Origin: Roseibium aggregatum IAM 12614 | GTDB taxonomy: Bacteria > Pseudomonadota > Alphaproteobacteria > Rhizobiales > Stappiaceae | Assembly (NCBI RefSeq): GCF_000168975.1 | Contig: NZ_AAUW01000006.1 | Location: 248,001-312,000 of the forward strand | Direction: 5' to 3' | Length of the DNA stretch: 64,000 nucleotides | Shown here: positions 19,696-27,698 of the stretch, one piece after another | Layout of the letters: every line of letters starts with the position of its first letter | How positions within the stretch are numbered: the first letter of the stretch is position 1 | Program-made: the position numbers and the translations under genes | The notes under the pieces: model-generated | What the model saw: only the letters and a program-made list of their open reading frames with translations | What the model was told of the DNA's origin: nothing | Databases searched by the model: none

Positions 19696-20117
19696 TCTTC
19701 AAAAAGAATTCATTGAAATAAAAATCGGAAAAATATTTTGCTGTTTGATTATGATTGTAATTTGTGTATTCTATTGCAAAGATGAGTAAGCGCATAAAAA
19801 AATAAAAATTCACCCATTCGCTTATTTTTTCATGAAAATACAAAGTTCATAAGTGCAATTTGCAACGTTTGTGTGCTTGCTTTGGGCTGCGACGTTCCAA
19901 AACATTTGTGGCCGAAAGAAACGGTCATCGCACATTTTATGGCGCTGATATCTGCTGCTTGCCGTCGCGCATGAGGCTTCATCGGATCAAATCAGTTTGC
20001 AGAAGCATTGGCCCGCTCTCCGGTTGAGCAGCCGGTCAAACGTATCTGACGATACCGTTGCTTCACATGGCGGATCTCCGCCGACGAATTCTTCAAAACA
20101 AAGGATACCTGATTATC
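19696..20117. other. AT-rich intergenic sequence
   Basis: About 420 bp. The first 170 bp are very AT-rich (runs such as AAAAAAATAAAAATT), with imperfect inverted TAAGCG/CGCTTA copies near 19787-19825. The rest returns to ordinary composition. No gene recognised; probably debris at the right edge of the accessory patch. Confidence 0.5.
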
Positions 20118-20426
20118 ATGACCAGAAAGACGGTCACTAACACCAGCACAGACAACGCTTCAGGCGGCTCTCCGGACCACAGTTTCCGGATAGGGCAGGC
20201 CGTGCGTCTGAAAAATGTATTCGGCGGCAAGAGCACGTCAGGTCTGACGTACCGCGTGACAGGCAGGTTGCCCGCCCGCGATGGCCTGCCGCAATATCGC
20301 ATTCAGTCCGATGGGGAAGCGTATGAGCGCATGACCACGCAGGACCAGCTCGAAGCGGTCAGTGCAGCCGCGCCCGGTTCCAACTCGGCCCTTCTTGAAA
20401 AAACATTCGGTTCAAGCCGCCGCTAG
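20118..20426 (+). CDS. Conserved small hypothetical protein
   Basis: A 102-residue protein whose central part (FRIGQAVRLKNVFGGKSTSG, TYRVTGRLPARDGLPQYRIQ, YERMTTQDQLEAV) matches a small beta-rich protein I recall as common in Alphaproteobacteria, without known function. The N-terminus is a low-complexity Thr/Ser stretch. ATG 20118 is the best family start; the AAGGA before it is about 13 bases away, somewhat far. Confidence 0.72.
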   Translation: MTRKTVTNTSTDNASGGSPDHSFRIGQAVRLKNVFGGKSTSGLTYRVTGRLPARDGLPQYRIQSDGEAYERMTTQDQLEAVSAAAPGSNSALLEKTFGSSRR

Positions 20427-20427
20427 G

Positions 20428-20440
20428 GCAAATCGCGTTT
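20428..20440 (+). repeat. 13-bp repeat copy 1 (GCAAATCGCGTTT)
   Basis: Exact inverted copy of the 13-mer at 21556-21568. The two copies flank the block with the GNAT and Lys/Ala-rich genes. Possibly part of a short dispersed genomic repeat. Confidence 0.5.
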
Positions 20441-20524
20441 TATCGGAATCGCATCGCGCTCCAGGGTGAGATACCGGTTCTGCCTGAGCGCGAGAAGAGG
20501 TATTCCTCGCCTGTCATTTGTCCG

Positions 20525-21049
20525 ATGGAGCAGGAACCTGACGTGCTGGAACTGGTTGAGTTTGATTGCAAGAACGGCCAGTCAGTCGGCTTGCCCAGAT
20601 GGCGCCTGCGGTCCTTTCTTGCGACTTGCTGGCGGGAAACCTACGACGAACAGTTGGGCGGAGATATAACCTCCGCGTTGATCGCGACCCTTGAGGACGA
20701 TGGTCTTGGCGGCATTCTGCCAGCAACTGATGAGCGGGTGGTTCTCGTGTTTCGGGGGAGGCAGATCGTTGGAAGCTGCGTTTACGCGGCTCGCGGTTCT
20801 GTTGCCTATGTCTGGGGGTGTTACATCAGCCAGGCAGTCCAGAGATCGGGGATCGGACGCAGATTGATCCGGCACGTCCTGTGCGCAGGTTTAAGCACCG
20901 AGCGTCTTCAGGTCACCGTGCTATGCGCCAGCAAGGGCGCAATCGCTTTTTATCAATCTCTGGGATTTGCAGTTGTGAAGCGGGGCGAATTCGAACTCTT
21001 GCCCGGCTGCAACGAGCCTGCGCTGATCATGGAACTCGCGACGGCCTGA
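20525..21049 (+). CDS. GNAT-family N-acetyltransferase
   Basis: A 174-residue GNAT protein. Motif A is present as YISQAVQRSGIGRRLIRHVL (the Q/RxxGxG/A acetyl-CoA pyrophosphate loop near residue 105), followed by the C-terminal FYQSLGFAVVKRGEFEL typical of the fold. The acceptor substrate cannot be predicted. It is a single gene flanked by small stress-type genes. Confidence 0.85.
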   Translation: MEQEPDVLELVEFDCKNGQSVGLPRWRLRSFLATCWRETYDEQLGGDITSALIATLEDDGLGGILPATDERVVLVFRGRQIVGSCVYAARGSVAYVWGCYISQAVQRSGIGRRLIRHVLCAGLSTERLQVTVLCASKGAIAFYQSLGFAVVKRGEFELLPGCNEPALIMELATA

Positions 21050-21188
21050 CAGTGTGCCATGGGATCTGGGCTAGGCCGGAAAGGCGAACATCGATTGGGG
21101 CAGCCCATCCATAGCACCCGGTCGCTCACCTTGCCGGCGGTGCCGGCTGGGGTGTCTGGTGACAGAAGAAGGAACGCCCCGCCTGTCA

Positions 21189-21437
21189 TCAGGCCTTGGG
21201 GGCAGCGCGTTTGCGCGGCTTTGCCTTGGCCGCTTTGCCCTTGGCCACAGCGGTTGCCGTGCCTTCCTGGGCCTGGTTTGCCAGTCTTGCAGCTTTCAGC
21301 CGGGCCGTCTTGGCATCGCGTGCCGATGCTTCAGCCTCGTTGATTTCGCGTGCAATGCGCCGGGTCGTTTCCGCTTTGCTTTCCGCGGTTTCCCGCCGCG
21401 TGCGAAGCGGGTTTTCTTTTTCCTTGGACGAAGTCAT
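21189..21437 (-). CDS. Small Lys/Ala/Arg-rich protein
   Basis: 82 residues, almost entirely charged and Ala (MTSSKEKENPLRTRRETAES, ending KGKAAKAKPRKRAAPKA). The middle is a predicted long helix or coiled coil with alternating Arg, Glu and Ala. The tail of Lys-Ala-Pro repeats resembles histone H1-like or nucleoid-binding tails. Function unknown; nucleic-acid binding is a guess from composition. High lysine content in a high-GC genome makes chance coding unlikely. Confidence 0.65.
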   Translation of the reverse strand: MTSSKEKENPLRTRRETAESKAETTRRIAREINEAEASARDAKTARLKAARLANQAQEGTATAVAKGKAAKAKPRKRAAPKA

Positions 21438-21555
21438 CTGCGAATCTCCAACCGGTCAATGGTGGTCTAGAGCGTGTCGCGTTTCTTCAAGATCGCTTTT
21501 CTTTGACTGAAATCTGAGATTTCAATGCAAGAAGCGATGCAGGATTTTTCCGGTT

Positions 21556-21568
21556 AAACGCGATTTGC
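21556..21568 (-). repeat. 13-bp repeat copy 2
   Basis: AAACGCGATTTGC, the inverted copy of 20428-20440. Confidence 0.5.
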
Positions 21569-21578
21569 TTAAAATGCA

Positions 21579-21606
21579 AAAAGGCCGGGAGTTACCCCGG
21601 CCTTTT
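21579..21606 (-). terminator. Intrinsic terminator of cspA
   Basis: 11-bp stem AAAAGGCCGGG/CCCGGCCTTTT (21579-21589, 21596-21606) with a 6-base loop. Located 60 bp after the leftward csp gene; the A/T arms give a U-tract on the - strand. Confidence 0.82.
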
Positions 21607-21668
21607 CTATTCATCCTGCCATCCGGTGCCAGTACATCCGTGGTCACCGGACAGAGTTGGATGCGGAA

Positions 21669-21878
21669 TTAGACTTCCTGAAGGTTGTCAGCAGCGGACT
21701 TGCCGGAGCGGCGGTCCTGGACAACTTCGAAGCTTACCTTCTGGCCTTCGACCAGGCTGCGCATGCCAGCGCGCTCAACAGCGGAGATGTGCACGAATAC
21801 GTCAGACGCGCCATCTTCCGGCTGAATGAAGCCGAAGCCTTTGGTGGTGTTGAAGAATTTTACGGTACCTACAGGCAT
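21669..21878 (-). CDS. cspA: Cold shock protein (CspA family)
   Basis: A 69-residue single cold-shock domain, an RNA chaperone that melts secondary structure. RNP1 KGFGFI and RNP2 VFVHIS are intact. ATG 21878 (MPVGTVKFF) has AAGGA 8 bases upstream; the frame extends 8 residues further, to 21902, but gives an atypical N-terminus. The 5' region is long, as usual for csp mRNAs. A second csp gene is at 53940. Confidence 0.95.
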   Translation of the reverse strand: MPVGTVKFFNTTKGFGFIQPEDGASDVFVHISAVERAGMRSLVEGQKVSFEVVQDRRSGKSAADNLQEV

Positions 21879-22305
21879 AACGATTTCCTTACAATCGGTC
21901 ATGGTAGTTTGCGCGCCTCACTTTGTGCGGGGCGGCGCGGTTAGGTCGACGTTGATGGGAAGATCGTTCAGAACGCGGTAAACCGCGCAGTCACAAAGTT
22001 CGACAAACAATATCGATTGCCTATACCTAATTTGAAACCGTGTTCAAAACAAGGCGTATTTGCTGTTTCCGTAAAAAGAATCTAAGGGCCGTCCATCTCG
22101 GCAACATTCATTCGTTTTGACCCTGCTTCAGGACAGATTTGGTTGGAAGAACAAGCTTTTGCCGGCGAGCGCCTGTGCGAACTGGTCTCCGGCAGCACGG
22201 CATTGGATACGGGCGGGAAGGGGAGCATTCCGGCGAGGCAAGGCTGAAAGACACGTTTCGTGCTGTGCCTGCCTCACCCGGAAATGCGTCCTGTCCCGCC
22301 GTGCG
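21879..22305. other. Intergenic region with cspA leader
   Basis: About 430 bp upstream of leftward cspA and downstream of the leftward BA14K gene. The part near cspA is AT-rich and probably holds its promoter and structured 5' leader. No further gene recognised. Confidence 0.45.
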
Positions 22306-22572
22306 TCAGCGGCTGATGAAAGGCGAGGAACATTGCAGACGGGCACCCTGACCCGACTGGAACGTGTTGTCGGACGCGCGATAGGAATTGTAGTGGCCCA
22401 GGCACCAGTCGATGTGACGCGTCACGGCCGCATCACGCGCGCCGAAAGCCCACGGATGCTGATAGTCGCGGCCATGATTTTTGCCATGGCCTCCGGCAAA
22501 GGCTGCCGGAGCGAAGGTTGTGGTTGCCAGAGCTGCAGCAGCAACGACGGTAAAGAGGGTTTTCCTGAACAT
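22306..22572 (-). CDS. BA14K-like secreted protein
   Basis: An 88-residue exported protein: signal peptide MFRKTLFTVVAAAALATTTF...AFA, then a His/Gly-rich segment and the C-terminal motif WCLGHYNSYRASDNTFQSGQ...LQC. This motif is the short repeat of the BA14K family (lectin-like, immunoreactive in Brucella). ATG 22572 follows AGGAAG; longer readings to 22659 precede the signal peptide. A second BA14K-type gene is at 54536, and both have a CRP-like site about 80 bp upstream. Confidence 0.75.
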   Translation of the reverse strand: MFRKTLFTVVAAAALATTTFAPAAFAGGHGKNHGRDYQHPWAFGARDAAVTRHIDWCLGHYNSYRASDNTFQSGQGARLQCSSPFISR

Positions 22573-22651
22573 TGGGGGCTTCCTTTGCCTGGTGATGGCG
22601 AAGCGGTGTTCGCCGGTACCCCCTACGTAGGAGAGATCGTGGGCTGGAACC

Positions 22652-22667
22652 TGTGACAAGAGACACA
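22652..22667. promoter_or_regulatory. CRP-like site upstream of the BA14K gene
   Basis: TGTGACAAGAGACACA; read leftward TGTGT-N6-TCACA, one base from the CRP consensus TGTGA-N6-TCACA. It lies 79 bp upstream of the BA14K start and beside the 3' end of the CRP-type regulator gene. Confidence 0.55.
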
Positions 22668-22737
22668 GCCCTCGCAGGACCTGTCTGACGACTGGGCGGG
22701 GACTGTGTCTGCAGGTGTGGCAGCGTGCTGGAAAGGC

Positions 22738-23439
22738 TCAGACGAAGTCGGCGACATCCTCCAGACCATCCCGATCGAGGATGATCAGCCAGCCGTCCTT
22801 CAGGTCGATCAGGTTCGCTTTCTGGAACTTGCGCAGGCACCGGTTCACGGTCTCGCGCGTATTGCCGATCATTTCGGCAATCTCCGATTGGGAAAGCGAC
22901 AGTTTGGTCAGCGGCTTCGCCTCGCTGCCAGGCGCCGTCACGGTGATGCGAAGCAACAGGCGGGCAAGGCGTTCGGGCAGGCCGAGAAAACCGATTTCCA
23001 TCATCCTCTCGTCCGACCGGCGCACCCGTTTGCAAAGCAATTCGATCAGGCGGATGGAAAGGGCCGGATCGCGGTTGAGAACTTCAAGAAGCGATCGTCG
23101 TTCAAGCACCACCAGCTTGCAGTTGGTCAGGGCCCTGACATTCGCGGACCGTTCGCCGCCATCAAGCAGGGCGATTTCACCAAAGATATCTCCCGGATGC
23201 AGTTCCGACAAAGTGACATCGCGGGCACTGGGTGTCGGCATGGTGATGCGCACCGAGCCTTCCGCAATCGCCATCATGCTCTGCCCAGGCGTTCCCATTT
23301 CGAAGATGGCGTCCCCGGCGGTGTAGCGCTTGACATGGGCGAAAGCGGCCAGATCCTTTCGGCTCTGCGCGTCCAGGGCTTCAAAAATAAAGCTCTGTCC
23401 AAGGAGCTTTTCTTTGTTCAAACTCTCGTCGGCGGCCAT
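22738..23439 (-). CDS. CRP/FNR-family regulator, probably cAMP-binding (CRP type)
   Basis: A 233-residue protein with an N-terminal cyclic-nucleotide-binding domain (residues 10-130) and a C-terminal winged HTH. The phosphate-binding cassette reads GEIALLDGGERSA and keeps the Arg-Ser pair that contacts cAMP in CRP. No FNR-type cysteine cluster is present. The recognition helix is RETVNRCL, matching the Arg-Glu...Arg contacts of CRP (RETVGR) that read TGTGA. It is divergent from a FecR/CHASE2-adenylate cyclase pair, so local cAMP signalling is plausible. Confidence 0.88.
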   Translation of the reverse strand: MAADESLNKEKLLGQSFIFEALDAQSRKDLAAFAHVKRYTAGDAIFEMGTPGQSMMAIAEGSVRITMPTPSARDVTLSELHPGDIFGEIALLDGGERSANVRALTNCKLVVLERRSLLEVLNRDPALSIRLIELLCKRVRRSDERMMEIGFLGLPERLARLLLRITVTAPGSEAKPLTKLSLSQSEIAEMIGNTRETVNRCLRKFQKANLIDLKDGWLIILDRDGLEDVADFV

Positions 23440-23563
23440 GGTCTCTCTTTCTCGCGTGATAAGCGCAACAACAGAACGTTGGTTACAACGGTTGCCATGT
23501 CATACCAAGGTGATATTTGACAATGAAACCCTACCCGAACCTGACAAGCCTATCGGAAATGCA

Positions 23564-24082
23564 ATGTCAAAAAGACGACTGAAACTGGCCGTAACCCTGG
23601 TCGGGTTGATGTTCGCAGCATCGGCCTCGGCCATGGCGCAAGATGTGACCGGCTGCGAGCGGACGCAAGTCCAGGATCCGCCAAGGATCGTCTTTCAGTG
23701 CGAGAACGGCCTCGTGATCGAAGCCGAAGCCGCCTCTGCCTTCAATATCGACACCGCCGCCGGTGCCGCCCGCCCGGACGAGGTCGATCTTGAAGCCGAT
23801 GCGATGCTGATCGAGGTCGAACCCGGCAGTGGGCCATTCCAGGTGCGCACACCCCACGCCATCGCCGCCGTGCGTGGCACGATCTATGCGGTCGACGTCG
23901 GACCGGAACGGACCTCTGTCTTCGTTGTGCGCGGCCACGTGTCCGTGTCCCGACCTGACGGCTCCGATACGGTGCTGCTCGCCGCTGGCGAAGGTGCGGA
24001 CGTTGCCCCGGGGCTACCTTTTGCACCAGTCACCTGGTCGGCGGAAAGGGCTGCTGGGCTGTTGTCCCGTTTCGGTCAATGA
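23564..24082 (+). CDS. FecR-domain secreted protein
   Basis: A 172-residue periplasmic protein: signal peptide (residues 1-24, LKLAVTLVGLMFAASASAMA) and a FecR domain with the diagnostic VRTPHAIAAVRGTIYAVDV and VRGHVSVSRPDGSDTVLLAAGEGADV. It lacks the cytoplasmic anti-sigma part of true FecR and is not next to a sigma factor. Its stop overlaps the start of the CHASE2 cyclase by 4 bases. The pair probably forms an envelope sensor, with FecR feeding the CHASE2 domain. Confidence 0.85.
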   Translation: MSKRRLKLAVTLVGLMFAASASAMAQDVTGCERTQVQDPPRIVFQCENGLVIEAEAASAFNIDTAAGAARPDEVDLEADAMLIEVEPGSGPFQVRTPHAIAAVRGTIYAVDVGPERTSVFVVRGHVSVSRPDGSDTVLLAAGEGADVAPGLPFAPVTWSAERAAGLLSRFGQ

Positions 24083-25965
24083 AACTGAAGCTCTACGCCT
24101 GTCTCGTGGCCCTGGTGATGCTGGCAGGTGCCATCTGGGCGGGCGGGCTGGCGCAGAGCCATATCGCCGGACGGGCAAGCGTACTCGACCGTCTGGAAAC
24201 GGTGCTTCTGGATCTTCGCATTCTGATAAAGGGTCCGCGTGAAGCGCCGCGGGACGTGGTCATCGTGGCCATTGACGACAAGACCGTCACGGCTGTGGGG
24301 CAATATCCAGTCGGCAGAAATTTTCTGACAGCGCTTGTTGAAGGGATACGGGACGCCGGTGCGAAGGCCCTGGCCGTCGACATCCTGCTGATTGGCAAAG
24401 CGGATGAGGCTGCCGACGCCGGTCTGGCAAAAGCACTCGCCTCGCTGCCCACGGTCATTGCGGCCGGGGGTCAGTTTCCGCTTGAACAAGCCGCCGAGGT
24501 TCTGGTGCCCGCCCCAGAAGCCGAACTGCGCCCCTATGAGGCTTTTTCTGAAGTTGCCAGCGTGGGGCTTGTCAACGTCGCGACCGATGCCGGTGGCACA
24601 CCGCGCCATATTCCTCTCATTTTCAAGACTGGACAGGGCCTTGCCCCGTCATTTGGCATGCTGGCTGTCGGCAAGTTCCTGGGGGCGCCTCCGTCGGTTA
24701 CGGCCGATGGTATCCGGATCGCCGGACGGGTGCAGCCGCTGGATCTGCACTGGCAGCAGCCGCTAAACTATTACGGCAAGGGCGGTGCGATCAGAACCAT
24801 CAGCGCACAATCGCTTCTTGACGACTCCGTTGCCGCCAAGGCCGCCCTTGAAGGGCATCTGGTGCTGCTCGGCGTGACGGCGTCGGCAGTAGGCGACCGG
24901 TTTTCCACACCGTTCGACCCGATCCTGCCCGGAGTGGAGGTGCTGTCGACGGGGGTTGCCAACCTGCTGGACGGTTCGGTGCTGCTGCGCGACAGCCGGG
25001 TCCGCCTCTGCGATGCAATTGCCGCCGTCTCCATCACGCTGCTTGGTATGGCCGTCGTCGTTTTTCTGCCCTTGGCCAGCGCAACCATTGTCTATCTGCT
25101 TCTTCTTCTGGGCTGGCTGACGGCCGCGGTCATCGCGTTCAACCAGGACATCTGGCTGAACGCGGCGTTGCCGATTGCAGCAAGCGTGCCACCGGTCATC
25201 GCCCTGGCTGTGCTGCGCGAGGGCTTCGACTGGTTTCGGGTGCGCCGGCTGGTGGCCGCCCGTGAGGCCCTTAGCCGGTTTCAGGCCCCCGATCTTGCCC
25301 GGCGCATCGCCGATGATCCCGATTTTCTGCAGGTCCCGCGAGAGCAGCCCGTCGCGATCCTGTTCATCGATCTGGCCGGATACACCACGCTTTCGGAAAA
25401 ACTGGGCCCGGCGCGCACCCGCGATGTCTTGAAGGCCTTTCACACGCTGGTGGTCAACGAGGCGGCTCGCAACAGGGGGCTGGTTCTGGATTTCATGGGC
25501 GACGGCGCCATGATCGGCTTCGGCATTCCGGACGCCGCCCCCCGGGACGCGGAGGACGCCTGCCGCTGTGCCTTCGATCTTGTTGGCGCGGTGCACGACT
25601 GGATAATGGCATCCGGCCTCAATGCAGATATTCGCGAGGTGCGTCTTGGCGGCCATTACGGTCCGGTGGTGCTGTCGCGCCTCGGCCATGAAAACCAGCA
25701 GCAGATCGCCGCCACCGGCGATTGCGTCAACGTCGCCAGCAGGCTGATGGAGGTCGGCAAGGCACGCGGCGCTTCGATGGTTCTTTCCTCGGCCCTGACG
25801 TCGGCAGCTCGGAGTGCAACGGGCAACATTCTCCGGGAGGCGCTGGCAAGGCCGCCGCGTCTGGAGGCGGTTGCCATCAGGGGCCGTGTGCAGGAACTGG
25901 AGGTAGCGCTCTGGACGGCGGACGAAGCGGTGCGGGAGCGGAGCGGGATTTCCGCGACGAACTGA
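24079..25965 (+). CDS. CHASE2-domain adenylate/guanylate cyclase
   Basis: A 628-residue membrane cyclase. An N-terminal TM leads into an extracytoplasmic CHASE2 domain (residues 30-310; RDVVIVAIDDKTVTAVGQYP, GAKALAVDILLIG), three TM helices follow (about 320-390), then a class III catalytic domain (about 420-600). The metal-binding Asp residues are in ILFIDLAGYTTLSE and DFMGDGAMIGFG, and the transition-state Asn/Arg region is GDCVNVASRLMEVG. It makes cAMP most likely. Overlap with fecR and divergence from the CRP-type gene support one cAMP module. Confidence 0.88.
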   Translation: MKLKLYACLVALVMLAGAIWAGGLAQSHIAGRASVLDRLETVLLDLRILIKGPREAPRDVVIVAIDDKTVTAVGQYPVGRNFLTALVEGIRDAGAKALAVDILLIGKADEAADAGLAKALASLPTVIAAGGQFPLEQAAEVLVPAPEAELRPYEAFSEVASVGLVNVATDAGGTPRHIPLIFKTGQGLAPSFGMLAVGKFLGAPPSVTADGIRIAGRVQPLDLHWQQPLNYYGKGGAIRTISAQSLLDDSVAAKAALEGHLVLLGVTASAVGDRFSTPFDPILPGVEVLSTGVANLLDGSVLLRDSRVRLCDAIAAVSITLLGMAVVVFLPLASATIVYLLLLLGWLTAAVIAFNQDIWLNAALPIAASVPPVIALAVLREGFDWFRVRRLVAAREALSRFQAPDLARRIADDPDFLQVPREQPVAILFIDLAGYTTLSEKLGPARTRDVLKAFHTLVVNEAARNRGLVLDFMGDGAMIGFGIPDAAPRDAEDACRCAFDLVGAVHDWIMASGLNADIREVRLGGHYGPVVLSRLGHENQQQIAATGDCVNVASRLMEVGKARGASMVLSSALTSAARSATGNILREALARPPRLEAVAIRGRVQELEVALWTADEAVRERSGISATN

Positions 25966-26345
25966 ATGTGCTTTGCGCAATCAATCACCTGGAAAAGGCG
26001 TACGGGCGGAAGCTTTCTGCTCCCGCCCGACGTGCGCACCGGCCACCTGCTTGTGGCGAGCTTCGGCCGGTGATGCGTCCGTTTCAGCGGACCGACGGTC
26101 AATAGCTCGGCCACGTCCCGCAGACATGTGACGAGCCGTACACATAAAGAAGCGTTCTGCGGCTGATCGGATGCCTTGACGATTGAGACAGGCGCCCACC
26201 GTTTTGCGTTCCATCCGCAGGGAAATTCCTCAAAGCAATCTCTTCAATTTTGTCAGGCTATGGCCTACCGTGAGCCGCACTGCGCAGGAGCTTTCGAGTC
26301 GCCTGCGGCCCGATCTTTCCAACCGCATTTGAGACGAGACCCTCC
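25966..26345. other. Intergenic region
   Basis: 380 bp. A GGGCGG...CCGCCC hairpin near 26010-26033 just after the cyclase could be a weak terminator, although no T-run follows. The right part should hold the transaminase promoter. Nothing else seen. Confidence 0.4.
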
Positions 26346-27698
26346 ATGGCACAGTTGCCGAATTCCCTTGAAGCCCGCGATATCGCATTTCAGCTCCATT
26401 CCTACGCCGACGCCCGTCGTCAGGAAGAAACGGGCGCACTGGTGATCGACAAGGGCGATGGCATTTATGTCGAGGATATCAACGGCAAGCGCTACATCGA
26501 AGGCATGGCCGGTCTGTGGAGCGTTGCCGTCGGCTTTGGCGAAAAGCGCCTGGTGGAGGCCGCTGTCCGGCAGATGGAGAAGCTGCCCTACTACCACACC
26601 TTCACCTACAAGACCCACGGACCCTCCATCGAACTGGCGGAAAAGCTGGTCGAGATGGCGCCCGTGCCGATGTCGAAAGTCTATTTCACCAATTCCGGAT
26701 CCGAAGCCAACGACACGGCAATCAAGCTGATCTGGTACCGGTCGAACGCCCTTGGTCAGCCGGAACGCAAGAAGATCATCTCGCGTATGCGCGGCTACCA
26801 TGGTGTGACGATCGCTTCCGCCAGTCTCACGGGTCTGCCCAACAACCACCGCTCGTTCGATCTGCCGCTGCCGCAGATCCTGCACACCACCTCTCCGCAC
26901 TACCGCACCATGAAAAAGAATGGTGAGAGCGAGGCGGAATTCGCAAAGCGCTGTGCGCAGGACCTCGAAGACCTGATTCTGGCGGAAGGCCCGGAAACGA
27001 TCGCGGCCTTCTTCGCCGAACCGGTCATGGGTGCTGGCGGCGTTGTCGTACCGCCGGACGGATATTGGGAAGCGGTTCAGCCGGTCCTGAAGAAATATGA
27101 CATTCTGTTCGTCGCCGATGAGGTCATCTGCGGGTTCGGCCGGACCGGCAACATGTTCGGCACGCAAACCTACAACCTTCAGCCGGACATGATGACGCTC
27201 TCCAAAGCCCTGTCGTCTTCCTACCAGCCGATTTCCGCGCTGCTGATCAACGACAAGGTGTATCAGCCGATTGCGGACGAAAGCCACAAGATCGGCGTGC
27301 TCGGCCACGGCTACACCGCCAGCGGGCACCCGGTTGCCGCTGCCGTTGCGCTGGAGAACCTGAAGATCATCGAAGAGCGCGATCTGGTCGGCCACGTCAA
27401 AGCCATTGCGCCGACCTTCCAGAAGCGTCTTGCCGGTCTTGCGGAAAACCCGCTGGTGATCGAAACCCGCGGGATCGGTCTGATCGGTGCGGCGGAACTC
27501 ACGCATGAAGCGCTGGCGGCAACGCCCGGAGCGCTGGGTGCAAAGACCAATGCAATGTTCCACGAAAAGGGTCTGATTTCGCGCAACATGCTGGATGCCA
27601 TGGCGTTCTGTCCGCCGCTGATCATTACCGAAGCCCAGGTGAACGAGATGTTCGACATTGCTGAAGCCGGTCTGAAGGCAGTTCAGGACAGCATGTGA
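26346..27698 (+). CDS. Class III (omega) aminotransferase
   Basis: A 450-residue PLP enzyme of fold type I, subgroup III. The PLP lysine is in LSKALSSSYQPISALL (usual form AKGLTSGYQPLSA), the pyridine-N Asp in VADEVICGFGRTGNMFG, and the phosphate cup in FTNSGSEANDTAIKL. The N-terminal segment (HSYADARRQEETGALVIDKG) is like the beta-alanine/putrescine/amine:pyruvate transaminases. The amine donor is not determined. It overlaps anmK, an unusual partner. Confidence 0.88.
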   Translation: MAQLPNSLEARDIAFQLHSYADARRQEETGALVIDKGDGIYVEDINGKRYIEGMAGLWSVAVGFGEKRLVEAAVRQMEKLPYYHTFTYKTHGPSIELAEKLVEMAPVPMSKVYFTNSGSEANDTAIKLIWYRSNALGQPERKKIISRMRGYHGVTIASASLTGLPNNHRSFDLPLPQILHTTSPHYRTMKKNGESEAEFAKRCAQDLEDLILAEGPETIAAFFAEPVMGAGGVVVPPDGYWEAVQPVLKKYDILFVADEVICGFGRTGNMFGTQTYNLQPDMMTLSKALSSSYQPISALLINDKVYQPIADESHKIGVLGHGYTASGHPVAAAVALENLKIIEERDLVGHVKAIAPTFQKRLAGLAENPLVIETRGIGLIGAAELTHEALAATPGALGAKTNAMFHEKGLISRNMLDAMAFCPPLIITEAQVNEMFDIAEAGLKAVQDSM

